A stretch of DNA of 64,000 nt from DASUAS01 sp963756895 (GTDB taxonomy: Bacteria > Actinomycetota > Acidimicrobiia > IMCC26256 > DASPTH01), in assembly GCA_963756895.1 (NCBI GenBank), contig CAVWPI010000008.1, positions 310,001 to 374,000 on the forward strand, written 5' to 3'. This document shows, in pieces, positions 34,485 through 43,924 of this stretch; positions within the stretch are counted from its first letter, which is position 1, and each line of letters begins with the position of its first letter. Made by a program: the position numbers and the translations under genes. Below the pieces are notes generated by a model, which did no database searches, was not told the DNA's origin, and saw only the letters and a program-made list of their open reading frames with translations.

Positions 34485-35699
34485 GTGAGCACGAACGGCG
34501 AGCCGGAGGTCGTGCGGGCCGAGCGGCTGGTCGCGGGCGGGGCGGCGCTGTCACGACGGGGCGACGGGCAGATCGTGCTCGTCGACGACGCCCTGCCCCG
34601 CGAGCTCGTCGAGGTCACGATCGAGCGGCGCCACGGCGCCGACCGGGGCACGGTCCTGCGGATCGTCGAGCCGTCGCCCGACCGGATCGCGCCCCGCTGC
34701 CCGCACGTCGCCGATGGCTGCGGCGGGTGTGACCTCGCCGCCCTGGGCCACGCGGCCCAGGTGGACGCCAAGGTCGAGCTGGTGGCCGACTCGCTGCGGC
34801 GGCTCGGGCACTGGCGCGAGCCGGTGGTGCACGCGGGACCGGCGGTCGATCCGTGGGGCTTCCGCACCACGCTGCGGCTCGCGGTGATCCACGGGCGCGC
34901 CGGACTCCGACGGTCCGCCAGCAACGAGATCGTGGAGCTGGCCCACTGCCTGGTCGCGCACCCGCGGCTCGACGAACTGATCGTCGAGGGCCGCTTCGCG
35001 GCCGCGAGCGAGGTGACGCTCCGGGTCGGTGCTGCGACCGGCGAGCGCCTCGCGCTCGTGGTGGCACGACGTGACGGCGTGTCCCTGCCCGCCGACGTCC
35101 GCGTGGTGGGAGCCGACGAGGATGCCGCGGCCACCGGCGCGTGGATCCACGACGACGTCGCCGGTCGTCGGTGGCGCATCTCGGCCGGCTCGTTCTTCCA
35201 GACCCGCGCCGACGGCGCCGCCGCGCTGGTCGACGTCGTGCGCGCGATGGCCGCCGACGTGCTCGACCGCGCCCGCGGCACGCTCGTCGACGCGTACAGC
35301 GGAGTCGGGCTCTTCGCCGGCGCGTTGCTCGACGGACGCGCCGGGTGGCGTGCGGTCACCGCCGAGAACGACCGCTCCTCGGTGGCCGACGCGCGCGTGA
35401 ACCTCGCCGACCTCGATGCGCGCATCATCGCGACGACGGTCGAGCGCCTGCGCGCCCCGCGCGCCGACCTGGTCGTCGCCGACCCGTCACGCGCCGGCCT
35501 CGGGCGCGCCGCGGCGAAGGTGCTGGCCTCGACGCGTGCGGAGCGGATCGTGCTCGTGAGCTGCGATCCCGCCGCTGCCGGTCGCGACCTGGGTCTGCTC
35601 CGGGATCTCGGGTACCGGCCGGTGGAGGCGGTGGTCGTCGACCTGTTCCCGCACACCCACCACACCGAGGTGGTCACCCGCTTCGACCGCGACGGCTAG
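34485..35699 (+). CDS. TrmA/RumA-type RNA (uracil-5-)-methyltransferase
   Basis: A 404-residue SAM-dependent RNA m5U methyltransferase. An N-terminal TRAM domain (IVLVDDALPRELVEVTIERR) precedes a [4Fe-4S] site: Cys in CPHVADGCGGCDLAALGH plus the distant ELAHCLVAHP. The catalytic domain shows ISAGSFFQTRADGA, motif I VDAYSGVGLFAGAL, DPSRAGLG in motif IV and the nucleophile in VLVSCDPAAAGRDL. GTG at 34485 was inferred from the start of similarity; it is divergent from rimO. Whether it acts on tRNA U54 or 23S rRNA cannot be decided. Confidence 0.9.
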   Translation: MSTNGEPEVVRAERLVAGGAALSRRGDGQIVLVDDALPRELVEVTIERRHGADRGTVLRIVEPSPDRIAPRCPHVADGCGGCDLAALGHAAQVDAKVELVADSLRRLGHWREPVVHAGPAVDPWGFRTTLRLAVIHGRAGLRRSASNEIVELAHCLVAHPRLDELIVEGRFAAASEVTLRVGAATGERLALVVARRDGVSLPADVRVVGADEDAAATGAWIHDDVAGRRWRISAGSFFQTRADGAAALVDVVRAMAADVLDRARGTLVDAYSGVGLFAGALLDGRAGWRAVTAENDRSSVADARVNLADLDARIIATTVERLRAPRADLVVADPSRAGLGRAAAKVLASTRAERIVLVSCDPAAAGRDLGLLRDLGYRPVEAVVVDLFPHTHHTEVVTRFDRDG

Positions 35700-35724
35700 G
35701 ACGAGCGTCGCTCGCAGCAGGTCG

Positions 35725-36102
35725 TCATGGGGTGGCCGGCACCGCGGCGTCGACGGACAGGCCCGGCGCGGTGAGGCGTAGGTGACCACGTCGATCGAGC
35801 CAGCTCACGTTGCCGTCGTCGAGGTCGCGCCGCACCGCGGCCGGCACCTCGTCGGCGACCAGGATCGGGACGACACCTTCACCGCGCCAGTGCCTGATTC
35901 GATCGACCTGCTCCGCGGTGGCGACGGAGGTCGCGGTGACCTTGATCTCGAACGAGCGACCGTCGGGTGTGGTGACCACGAGATCGGCCCGCATCGCGTC
36001 GGGGCGAGGCGACGAGGTCGACCACCCGACCGCGGCGACTGCGAGTTCGAGCGCATGCAGAGCGTCGTCGCCCGACTCGGCAGGTGAGGTTCGGCCGCTC
36101 AT
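35725..36102 (-). CDS. Small PD-(D/E)XK-like protein of the AbiEi-associated type
   Basis: About 125 residues, starting ATG at 36102 (36117 is an alternative). The middle reads MRADLVVTTPDGRSFEIKVTATSVATAEQV, where Asp and the E-x-K of FEIK fit a restriction-endonuclease-like core. It is followed by VPILVADEVPAAVRRDLDDGNVSWLDRRGHLRL, a pattern seen in AbiEi-like and related nuclease-fold proteins (inactive strand, then W-L-D-x-x-G-x-L). It has no DNA-binding domain of its own and no obvious toxin partner. It lies head-to-head with the DUF222-HNH gene. Whether it cuts DNA, or is a degenerate antitoxin-like protein, is unclear. Confidence 0.6.
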   Translation of the reverse strand: MSGRTSPAESGDDALHALELAVAAVGWSTSSPRPDAMRADLVVTTPDGRSFEIKVTATSVATAEQVDRIRHWRGEGVVPILVADEVPAAVRRDLDDGNVSWLDRRGHLRLTAPGLSVDAAVPATP

Positions 36103-36132
36103 TGCGTTGTGCACCATACGACAAGGCGCACA

Positions 36133-36151
36133 GGCGGTTCCGCGGAACCCC
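36133..36151. repeat. Palindromic element copy 1 (intergenic)
   Basis: The 14-bp palindrome GGTTCCGCGGAACC (36136-36149) sits in the gap between the divergent nuclease-like and DUF222 genes. The same core recurs as part of a longer palindrome inside the DUF222 gene at 36875-36898, in the same orientation. Confidence 0.8.
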
Positions 36152-36240
36152 GAAAAGCGCCTTGCAGGGAGAGAGGTGCGGCCCATACGCTACGAACACC
36201 AGTTCGATCACTTCCCCATGATCCAGCCCGGGAGGCTGCG

Positions 36241-37602
36241 ATGACCACGAGGGAAGCGTCGACCAGCGAAGCGTCGACCAGGCAAGCGTCGATGCGCGAA
36301 ACGCCGCCGACCGAGCCGATGCCGCTGGAACGGCTCGAAGCCGAGATCACCGAGCTGGCAGGCCACCTCGCCGCCGGCGAGTGCCGTTGGCTCATGCTCG
36401 TCGCCGAGTACGACCGGCGGGCGGGCCACGAGACCTGGGGCTGCCCTTCGATCGCGCACTGGTTGAGCTGGCACTGCGGCCTCGACCTGCGTTCGGCGCG
36501 CGAGAAGGTCCGGGTTGCCCATGCGCTCGAAGACCTTCCGCTCGTGACCGCGGAGTTCGGCGCCGGTCGGTTGAGCTACTCGAAGGTGCGGGCGATCACG
36601 CGCGTCGCCAGCGCAGCCACCGAGGAGCAGCTCGTGATGTACGCACAGCACACGACGGCAGCGCAGGTGGAGCGCATCGTCCGCACGTACCGCGGCGTGC
36701 GCTCGGGCGACGACGAGACCGAGGCCGCCAACGCGCGGTACGCCGAGCAGTACCTACAGGTCGACTACGACCTCGACGGCTCGTGCGTCGTGAGCGGACG
36801 CATGCCTCCGGAGGTCGGAGCCGCACTCCTGAAGGCACTCGAGCACGCCCGCAATCAGATGCCGGTAGAGCGCAGCGGCGGTTCCGCGGAACCGCCGCGT
36901 CCCCGGGCAGCACTCGACGTCGACGCGCTGGCGATGATCGCGGAGACGTTCATGGCGAACGAGCCGAAGACCCGCGACGGCGGCGATCGCTGGCTCGTGG
37001 GCGTGAACATCGACGCCGATGTGCTCGTCGACGACGACCCTCACGGCACCTGTGACGTCGAAGGCGAGGTCGCGCTCGCACCCGAGACGGTACGGCGTCT
37101 CTGCTGCGACTCCTCGGCCGTGGCGATCATCCGCGGTGAGGACGGTGCACCGCTCACCGTGACCCGACGCTCGAGGACGATTCCACGCTGGGTCCGACGA
37201 GCGGTGCACGCACGCGACAAGGGATGTCGCTTCCCCGGGTGCGGGGTGAAGGTGTTCATCGATGACCACCACGTCCGGCACTGGTCGAAAGGTGGACCCT
37301 CGATCCCCAACAACGTGCTGGAGCTCTGCTGGTACCACCATCGGCTCGTGCACGAGGGCGGCTGGACCGTGCGCTTCCTCGAGCACGACGAAGTCATCGC
37401 CATCACTCCCACCGGCAACGTGATCTCGAGCTTCGTCGAACCGCCACCGACCGTCGACACGACGATGCAAGAGCTCCACGCCGCCAGCGGTGTTGCGATC
37501 GCGACGGCGGCCATCGCACCCGCCTGGTGGAACGACCCGCTCAACCTCGGCGACATCGTCGGCGGGCTCGAGTGGCTCGACGAACGTGGCGTCGGCGCCT
37601 AG
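36241..37602 (+). CDS. DUF222/13E12-type HNH endonuclease-domain protein
   Basis: A 453-residue member of the large actinobacterial DUF222-HNH family. The DUF222 region covers about residues 25-300 (CRWLMLVAEYDRRAGHETWGCPSIAHWLSWHCGLDLRSAREKVRVAHALEDLP, then YSKVRAITRVA). The HNH nuclease motif is CRFPGCGVKVFIDDHHVRHWSKGGPSIPNNVLELCWYHHRLVHEGGW, with zinc-type cysteines, His-His and Asn in place. Relatives are multicopy and often linked to mobile DNA, with no firmly known function. GGGAGG precedes the ATG. Oddities: a 15-bp tandem repeat in the first codons and a 24-bp palindrome encoding SGGSAEPP between DUF222 and HNH. Confidence 0.9.
   Translation: MTTREASTSEASTRQASMRETPPTEPMPLERLEAEITELAGHLAAGECRWLMLVAEYDRRAGHETWGCPSIAHWLSWHCGLDLRSAREKVRVAHALEDLPLVTAEFGAGRLSYSKVRAITRVASAATEEQLVMYAQHTTAAQVERIVRTYRGVRSGDDETEAANARYAEQYLQVDYDLDGSCVVSGRMPPEVGAALLKALEHARNQMPVERSGGSAEPPRPRAALDVDALAMIAETFMANEPKTRDGGDRWLVGVNIDADVLVDDDPHGTCDVEGEVALAPETVRRLCCDSSAVAIIRGEDGAPLTVTRRSRTIPRWVRRAVHARDKGCRFPGCGVKVFIDDHHVRHWSKGGPSIPNNVLELCWYHHRLVHEGGWTVRFLEHDEVIAITPTGNVISSFVEPPPTVDTTMQELHAASGVAIATAAIAPAWWNDPLNLGDIVGGLEWLDERGVGA
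36253..36297 (+). repeat. 15-bp tandem repeat at the start of the DUF222 gene
   Basis: GAAGCGTCGACCAGC (36253-36267), GAAGCGTCGACCAGG (36268-36282) and the weaker CAAGCGTCGATGCGC (36283-36297) encode EASTS-EASTR-QASMR. The unit length is a multiple of three, so copy changes would keep the frame. Confidence 0.85.
36875..36898. repeat. 24-bp perfect palindrome inside the DUF222 gene
   Basis: The half-site GCGGCGGTTCCG (36875-36886) is followed by its exact reverse complement (36887-36898). It codes for SGGSAEPP in a region where the family is variable, and shares its core with the intergenic copy at 36136-36149. The pattern resembles in-frame palindromic insertions known from Rickettsia. Confidence 0.85.
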
Positions 37603-37682
37603 ATCGGGCCTCGCCGACGCACCTCTCCGGGGGCCCTCGCGCCACCGGCCGAACCGGGTGATCTCGTACACTGCCGCGTCTG

Positions 37683-39844
37683 ATGGTGCTGGCTCCGGAC
37701 GCCACCGGCGGCGAGGTGTCGGCCCCGGCGCGTCGGAAGCTGCCTCACTATCCCGGCCTCGACGGGGTTCGCGGCCTCGCGGCGCTCGGGGTCCTGTTCT
37801 TCCACGGTGGGTTCGAGTGGGCCCGGGGCGGATACCTCGGCGTCTCGCTGTTCTTCACGCTGTCGGGCTTCCTCATCACCCGGCTGTTGCTCGACGGCTA
37901 CGCCCACGCCGGACGGGTCGACTTCCTGAAGTTCTGGGGTGGGCGGCTCCGCCGGCTCGCGCCCGCGCTGCTCGTGATGCTCGGTCTGGTGATCGTCCTC
38001 GGACTGTTCGTGTGGGATGCCAGCCAACGGGCTGCGCTCGCCGGCGACGTCGAGAGCTCGCTCGCCTACGTCGCCAACTGGCGGTTCCTGTTCTCGGGGC
38101 ACTCGTACGCCGACCTGTTCAGCGCACCGTCGCCGCTGCAGCACTGCTGGTCGATCGCGGTCGAGGAGCAGTTCTACCTGGTGTTCCCGGTGATCGTGGC
38201 GGTCACGCTCAAGCTCGCGCACGGCTCGCGCCGGGTCCTGCGTCGCGAGCTGGTCGTGCTCGCCGGGATCGCGCTGGTGCTGCCGTTCGTGCTCACGAAC
38301 CACGACCGCATCTACTACGGCACCGACACCCGCGCGTTCGAGATCCTCGCCGGCTGCCTGCTCGCGTTCCCGTTCCTCCGCACCCGCCGGCCCGAGGGTT
38401 CACGCGTCGCCGCCGGACTCGGTCTGGTCGCGCTGGTCGCGACGCTCGCCATGTGGTCGACCGTCGGCCAGACCCAGGACTGGCTCTACCGCGGCGGGTT
38501 CGCGCTCGTCGCGCTGGTGAACGTGGCCGTGGTGCTCGGCGCGATGGTGCCGGGGCCCGTGCGCACGGTGATGTCAGTGCGACCGCTGCGCTACGTGGGG
38601 AAGATCAGCTACGGGCTCTACCTGTACCACTGGCCGATCTTCCTGTGGCTCGACGCGGATCGCACCGGCCTCGCGCCCGTGCCGCTCTTCCTCGTGCGGT
38701 GCGCGATCACGTTCGCGCTCGCGACCGCGTCGCTCGTGTTCCTCGAGATGCCGATCCGTGAACGCCGCATGTTCCGGTCGTGGAGCTACGGGGCCGCGCT
38801 CGGCCACCAGCGTCGCCGTCGTCGTCGTGGTGGTGGTGGCGTTCGTCCCGACCAGCTCCGAGGCCAAGAGCACGGTGGGTCGCGACCTGGCGCGGAACCT
38901 GCCGGTCGCGACGACGTCGGGCGACGCCGCGCCCACCGCGCCGCGTCCGCTACGCGTGTACATCTACGGCGACTCGACCGGGGACCAGTTCGCGCTCGGG
39001 CTCTACGCCTGGAGCCAGGCCCATCCGGGCACGGTCGAGATCAAGGCCAACGTGCGCCACACCTGCGCGTTCACCGACGTCGACGCGGTGCGCTTCAACG
39101 TCAACGGCGACGCCGACCAGGTCGACTGCAAGGCCGAGCGCGCGCAGATCCCGACCGAGCTCGACGAGTTCAAGCCCGACGTCGCGTGGGTGATCTCGGG
39201 CCCGTCGAACGTCACCGACGTGCGCCTGCCGGGTGACGACACGTGGCGGGCGCTCGGCGACCCAGCCGTCGACCAGTACTTCGGTGACGGCATGACCAAC
39301 CTCACCGCGGAGTTCCGCCAACACGGCGTGCCGACGGTGTGGTTCGACCTGCCGTACTCCGACCGGTTCGACGCAAGGCGCGGACGATGGCTTCGTCGCC
39401 AACGACCGCGGTCGTATCGACCGCTACAACGAGCTCGTCGCGCAGCTCGTCGCCACGCAGCCCACGGTCACCCGCATGGACTGGGCCGAGCACATCAACG
39501 CACTCACCCCCGACGAGGACACCACGCTGCGCGTCGACGGCATGCACGTGGTACCGGCGCTCCTCGGCGGCCAGCTCGACGCGTGGCTGTGGCAGGACCT
39601 GCTCGGCGCGACGCACCGCGCCGAGGCGTTGCTGGGCAAGACCGCGACCACGTCGACGACGACTGCGCCAACGACCGTCGCGCGCTCAGACCGCGTTCGC
39701 CATCTGGGCCCGGCGGAGCGCACCCTCCACCAGGAGCACCAGGGTCTCCTTCACGTGGAGACGGTTCCAGCGCGTCGCACAGCACGACCGGGACGTTGGC
39801 CGGCACCGACAGCGCTTCGCGCACCTCGCGGGTGGTGGCGGTAG
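37683..39844 (+). CDS. Membrane acyltransferase (OafA-like) fused to SGNH hydrolase, two frameshifts
   Basis: About 720 residues. The N-terminal acyltransferase-3 domain has the active His in LFFHGGFEWARGGYLGVSLFF, the SGFLIT loop, CWSIAVEEQFYLVFP and YLYHWPIFLWL, with about ten membrane segments. An extra G near 38800 shifts the frame; it resumes as ATSVAVVVVVVVAFVPTSS, the last membrane pass, then an exported SGNH domain with nucleophile YIYGDSTGDQ and catalytic D-x-x-H in RVDGMHVVP. A second indel lies near 39375. Such proteins O-acetylate cell-wall or exported polysaccharide. The tail TTSTTTAPTTVARS may end earlier than 39844, since it overlaps the convergent GTPase by 159 bases. Confidence 0.82.
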
Positions 39845-40317
39845 ACGCCGTTGAAGAGGTTGACCGCCACGACGAACGGGATGCCGAGGTGCTCGAAGTA
39901 GTCGACCGCCGGGAAGCAGTCCTCGATGCGACGGGTGTCGACGAGCACGATGCCGCCGACCGCCCCACGCACCAGCTCGTCCCAGAGGAAGAGGAACCGG
40001 TCCTGGCCGGGCGTGCCGAACATGTAGAGCACCATGTCGGGGCCGAGGGTGAGCCGGCCGAAGTCCATCGCCACCGTGGTGCCGGTCTTCTGGCTGCCGT
40101 CACCGGCGAAGTCGATGCCGAGGCTCTCGACGGTGATGTCGGCCTCGGTCATGAGCGGTTCGATCTCGGAGATGGTGCCCACGAACGTGGTCTTGCCGAC
40201 CGCGTAGCCACCGGCGACGACGATCTTCATCGACACCGGGAGGCCGGTGGCGGCCGAGGTGGCGCCGAACGGCCCGGGCACCGTCAGCGGGGCAGGCGGG
40301 ACGAAGTCAGATCGCAC
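39686..40317 (-). CDS. Conservon GTPase (CvnD/MglA-like ATP/GTP-binding protein), one frameshift
   Basis: About 210 residues. GTG at 40317 (GGAGG 8 bases upstream) leads into KIVVAGGYAVGKTTFVGTISE, the P-loop. MDFGRLTLGPDMVLYMFGTPGQDRFLFLW holds the G3-like DxxG replaced by FGTPGQ, and VVAVNLFNG is the G4-like motif, as in Streptomyces CvnD proteins. One extra C near 39770 (GAACCGTCTC) shifts the frame; corrected, the end reads RLHVKETLVLLVEGALRRAQMANAV. It overlaps the DUF742 gene by 11 bases and is the last gene of the four-gene conservon. It presumably cycles GTP with CvnB-type regulation at the membrane. Confidence 0.9.
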
Positions 40318-40735
40318 GGATCCCCTCCAGCAGCCGTTCGAGCAGCCGCACGTCGCGGTGCTCGGCCTGGTCCTCGGATTGGCGCACCTGCACCATGCGG
40401 GCAACGACGAGGTCGCCCACCAGCACGCGGGCGACACCGATGGGGGTGCCGAGGCGCGCGGCCAGCTCGGCCACCGACATCGGCGTCTGGCAGAGCTCGA
40501 CGATGCGGCGGTCCTCGGGGGTGGCACCGCGACCGAGCTGCTCCGGCGTGACCAGCGCGAGCGCGGGTGCGTGCAGTTCGAACGCGCCGAGCGACGAGCT
40601 CGTGCGACCGCGGGTGAGCATGTAGGGACGAACGAGCACGTGCGGTGCGTGCGGCACCGGGTCGACGCCGTCGGCGCCGGTGGCACTGATGCCTCCGTTG
40701 GCACCGAGCCCGGGATCGGGGCCGAAGTACGTCAT
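40307..40735 (-). CDS. Conservon DUF742 protein (CvnC-like)
   Basis: A 142-residue winged-helix-like protein. VLVRPYMLTRGRTSSS is the diagnostic RPY-x-LTxGR motif, and the C-terminal part (RRIVELCQTPMSVAELAARLGTPIGVARVLVGDLVVARMVQV) has the layout of a degenerate helix-turn-helix. ATG at 40735 overlaps the roadblock gene stop (ATGA), and its own end overlaps the GTPase start. It is a partner of the other conservon proteins; no direct DNA-binding role is established in general. Confidence 0.9.
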   Translation of the reverse strand: MTYFGPDPGLGANGGISATGADGVDPVPHAPHVLVRPYMLTRGRTSSSLGAFELHAPALALVTPEQLGRGATPEDRRIVELCQTPMSVAELAARLGTPIGVARVLVGDLVVARMVQVRQSEDQAEHRDVRLLERLLEGIRAI

Positions 40736-41169
40736 CGGATCGCCGACCTCGGGAGCGCGGTCTGCAACTCGGAGATGAGACCGGGGGTGAGCGCACTCGC
40801 GCACTTGTCGACGAGCACGGCCATCTCGTAGCCGACCAGGCCGACGTCGCAGGGCCGTGCCGTGGTCGCTGCGAGCACCGACGTGTCGGACACGCGCATC
40901 ACGAAGAGCATGGCGTTGTCCATCTCGACGATGACCTCGTGCACGCGACCGCCGCCGATGGGGGCCGATCCGCCCTTGGCGATGCTGAGCAGACCGGCCG
41001 ACACCGCGGCGAGGCGGTCGCCCGAGCTGCGGTCGAGGCCGTCGGACAGCGCGATGAGCAGACCGTCGGACGACACCACCGTCGCTTCGCGCACACCCGG
41101 CACGCGCTCGACGAAGTTGGAGACCAACCAGTTCAGGTTGCGCGCTTCCGCGCTCAGTTGCTGGATCAT
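40732..41169 (-). CDS. Conservon roadblock/LC7-domain protein (CvnB-like)
   Basis: A 145-residue roadblock protein: LNWLVSNFVERVPGVREATVVSSDGLLIALSDGLDRSSGDRLAAVSAGLLSIA is the typical N-terminal half, and VGLVGYEMAVLVDKCASALTPGLISEL closes the domain. Such proteins act as activators or regulators of MglA-like GTPases, here the product at 39686-40317. The ATG at 41169 overlaps the kinase stop (ATGA), showing tight coupling. Confidence 0.92.
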   Translation of the reverse strand: MIQQLSAEARNLNWLVSNFVERVPGVREATVVSSDGLLIALSDGLDRSSGDRLAAVSAGLLSIAKGGSAPIGGGRVHEVIVEMDNAMLFVMRVSDTSVLAATTARPCDVGLVGYEMAVLVDKCASALTPGLISELQTALPRSAIR

Positions 41170-43779
41170 GTCCCGTCCTCCTGTCCACCGGGAGCGCCCG
41201 GCGCCGACGAGGCGCCGGTCGGGGGCTCCTCGCCGGCCTGGCCGCGCCGCTTGCCCTGCGCATGGCGGGTGAGCAACTCGTGCACCCGGTACGCGCGCAT
41301 GGGGTCGTCGGTGGCCTCGGGTGCGTCGTCGGCGAGCAGTGGGTGGTGGCTGAGGTGCTGACCGGGCACACGGGTGGGCAGCGGCGCAGGCTCGTAGAAG
41401 CCGCCCTCGTCGGCACCGGGCGGGGACGACGCCGGCGCGTCGTCGACGACCGGTGGGGCGTCGTACGACGCACCGTTCGTCGGCGTCTCGAACGTCGGCG
41501 TCTCGAACGTCGTGGCTTCGAACGTCGGGGCTTCGAACGTCGTCGCTTCGAACGTCGGCGGGCTCGAACGACGGGGGGTCGAATGACGGGGCGTCGATGG
41601 TGGTCTCGTCGTACGCCGGCGCGGCGGGCGCGTCGTACGTGGGCGTGTCGAACGCGGTTGCGGTCAGGTCCTCGACCGGGGCCACGGGCTCGACGGGCAC
41701 GGTCGGCGCGGCAGCGCCGTCGGTCATCCCCTCCCAGCGCCACTCCTCCACCGGCGGTTCGTCGGGCGGGCGCGAGACCATCCGACGCGCCCCGAGGGGT
41801 TCGGCTTCGCCGCGTTCGTCGAGGTCGGGCGAGTAGACGGGGTTGGCCGCCGACGGCGGGACCGGCGCGGCGGGCGCGGACACGGGCCGCGGCTCGAGGA
41901 TGGCGGTGGGGAGGGCGATGAGCGCGACCACGCCGGTCGGCGCGCCCGGACGCAGCTCCACGCTGATGGCGTGGCGGGCGGCGAGCGACCCGACCACGTG
42001 GAGGCCGAGGGCCCGTGAGAGCGCGAGCCCGACGACGGGCGGCTCGGCGAGCAGCGTGTTCGCCTCGACGATGCGGTCGGGGGGCATCCCGATGCCCTGG
42101 TCGGAGATCGCGAGGACCCAGCCGGCGGCAGACACCGCGCCCGACACCACGACCGCGGTGTCGGGGGGCGAGAACGACGTCGCGTTCTCGAGCAGCTCGG
42201 CGAGGAGGTGGGCGACGTCCGACACCGCACGTCCGGACACCGCGAGGTCGTCGTCGATGCCGACGAGCTCCACCCGGGGGAAGTCGGCGATCTCGGCGGC
42301 CGCGGCGCGCACGACGTCGATCAGGGCGATCGGTTGCTGCCACTGACGTGGCTGCTCCGCACCCGAGAGCACCAGCAGGCTCTCCGCGTTGCGCCGCATG
42401 CGCGTGGCCATGTGGTCGAGCTTGAACAACGCGTCGAGCGCGGCGGGGTCGTGCTCGTTGCGCTCGAGGTCGTCGAGCAGCTCGAGCTGACGCTGCACGA
42501 GGCTCTGGTTGCGGCGGGCGAGGTTCACGAAGAGGTCGCCCATGCCCTTGCGCAGCAGGACCGACTGCTCCTGCGCGACCTGGAGGGTCACCGCTTCGAC
42601 GTCGTTGAACGCCTGCGCGAGCTCTCCGATCTCGTCCTCCGACTGCACCTCGATGTGCACGGGCTGGATCGCGCTCACGTCGCCGCCGGTGCGGAGCTGC
42701 TCGACCAACGCGGGGAGCTGGCGTTGCGACATCTCGCGCGCCGCCGCGGTGAGACGACGGACCGGGCCGACCACGGCACGCGACACGAACCAGATCAGGA
42801 GCAGCGTGAGGAACATCGCGAACACGGCCGCGCCGCCGTAGATGCGCACCTCACGCAGCGCCGCGCTGGCGCTCGCGCTCGCGGTCTCGTTGACCACGTC
42901 TTCGACCGCATCGATCCCACGGTCGAGCTTGGTGGTCTCACGCTGGTAGTCGACGTAGTACTCGCCGGGCGTCTGCGTGCTCGCCGGGAACGCGCTCGGG
43001 AGCGCGACGGCCGCGTCCTCGGCGCCCATCACCTCGGTGAAGGCGGCGAGCTCCTCCGCGGTCGCGGTGTTGTCGAACGTGGCGAGGTGCTGCTCCTGCG
43101 CGGCTTGCGCGCCGATCCACTCGCTGAAGTCCTGCGCCTGGCCGCTGGCGAGCACCGCGATGTACACGCTCGCCTCGCGGGCGTGTTCGTGCTGTGCCCG
43201 CTCGAGCGAGAACACCCGGGTCAGGCTGGCGGCGACGTCGGCGCTGGCGAGGTCGCGGGCGACGCGCTCACCGAAATCGAGGAGATGACCGTCGACCCCG
43301 AGGAAGAACTCCCGGGTCGATGCGGCAGTGGCGGTCTGCACGTCGACCTTGGCCCGCTCGGCGTCGATGTTCTCGAAGCCGCGGTTGGTCGCGTCGAGGG
43401 CGGTGAGCGCGGCGGGGCTCAGTCCCGCGGTCGCGAACGCCTGCTCGTTGAGGCGGAAGTCCTTGACCGTGGCGTCGGTGCGTTCGCGTGCCTTGTCGAG
43501 CTCGGCCTTCGGCGCGCCACCGCTGGCGACGAACCACGACGACACGACGCTCTCGTTCTGGAGTGCACGGCTGGCGTCGTCGAGCGAGTGCAGCGGCCCC
43601 GACAGGTCGCCGTACTGCTCCTGCGCGTGCAGTGCGGTGAACCGGTCGCTCAGACCGGCGGCGGCGACCACGACCAGCGCGAGGAACGGCACGAACAGGA
43701 CGAGCAGCAACTTGGCCCGGAAGCTCAGGCGCGACGTGAGCGACTGCCCTCCTTGCAAGCGTCCCAGATCGAGCTTCAC
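41166..43779 (-). CDS. Conservon histidine kinase-like sensor with NIT domain (CvnA-like), one frameshift
   Basis: About 870 residues. GTG at 43779 after GGAGG. Membrane segment 1 is LLLVLFVPFLALVVVAAAGL; an external helical sensor of the nitrate/nitrite-sensing (NIT) type follows (EQYGDLSGPLHSLDDASRAL through YYVDYQRETTKLDRGIDAVEDVV); membrane segment 2 is VFAMFLTLLLIWFVS. Then HAMP, a dimer helix (GDLFVNLARRNQSLVQRQLELLDDLE) and an HATPase with N-box ELLENATSFSPP and G1 DQGIGMPP. The Pro/Ala-rich tail contains TFEA/PTFE repeats. One extra C near 41563 shifts the frame inside this tail; corrected, it ends GAPGGQEDGT. No response regulator is nearby, as usual for conservons. Confidence 0.9.
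41483..41566 (-). repeat. 15-bp tandem repeats encoding TFExx in the kinase tail
   Basis: Five to six imperfect copies of a unit like ACGTTCGAAGCGACG encode PTFEA-TTFEA-PTFEA-TTFET-PTFET. The frameshift at about 41563 falls at the edge of this array, where slippage or mis-assembly is most likely. Confidence 0.75.
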
Positions 43780-43924
43780 GCGTCCTCCACTGCCGCTCCG
43801 CGGGCGGGAATGCGGTCGCCGGCTCGCAGCGATTCGCTCCACGCCTCAAGTGGCGTAACGGCGTGCCGGGGGCCCGCCTTGAGGAACGCTTCGGGAAGGG
43901 TTGGGGAAAGACTGGTGCGGTCGT

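Noticed and set aside
41483..41566. Direct repeats that could suggest a CRISPR array
   Set aside because: Fifteen-base units without spacers, in frame inside the kinase gene and encoding TFExx; not a CRISPR.
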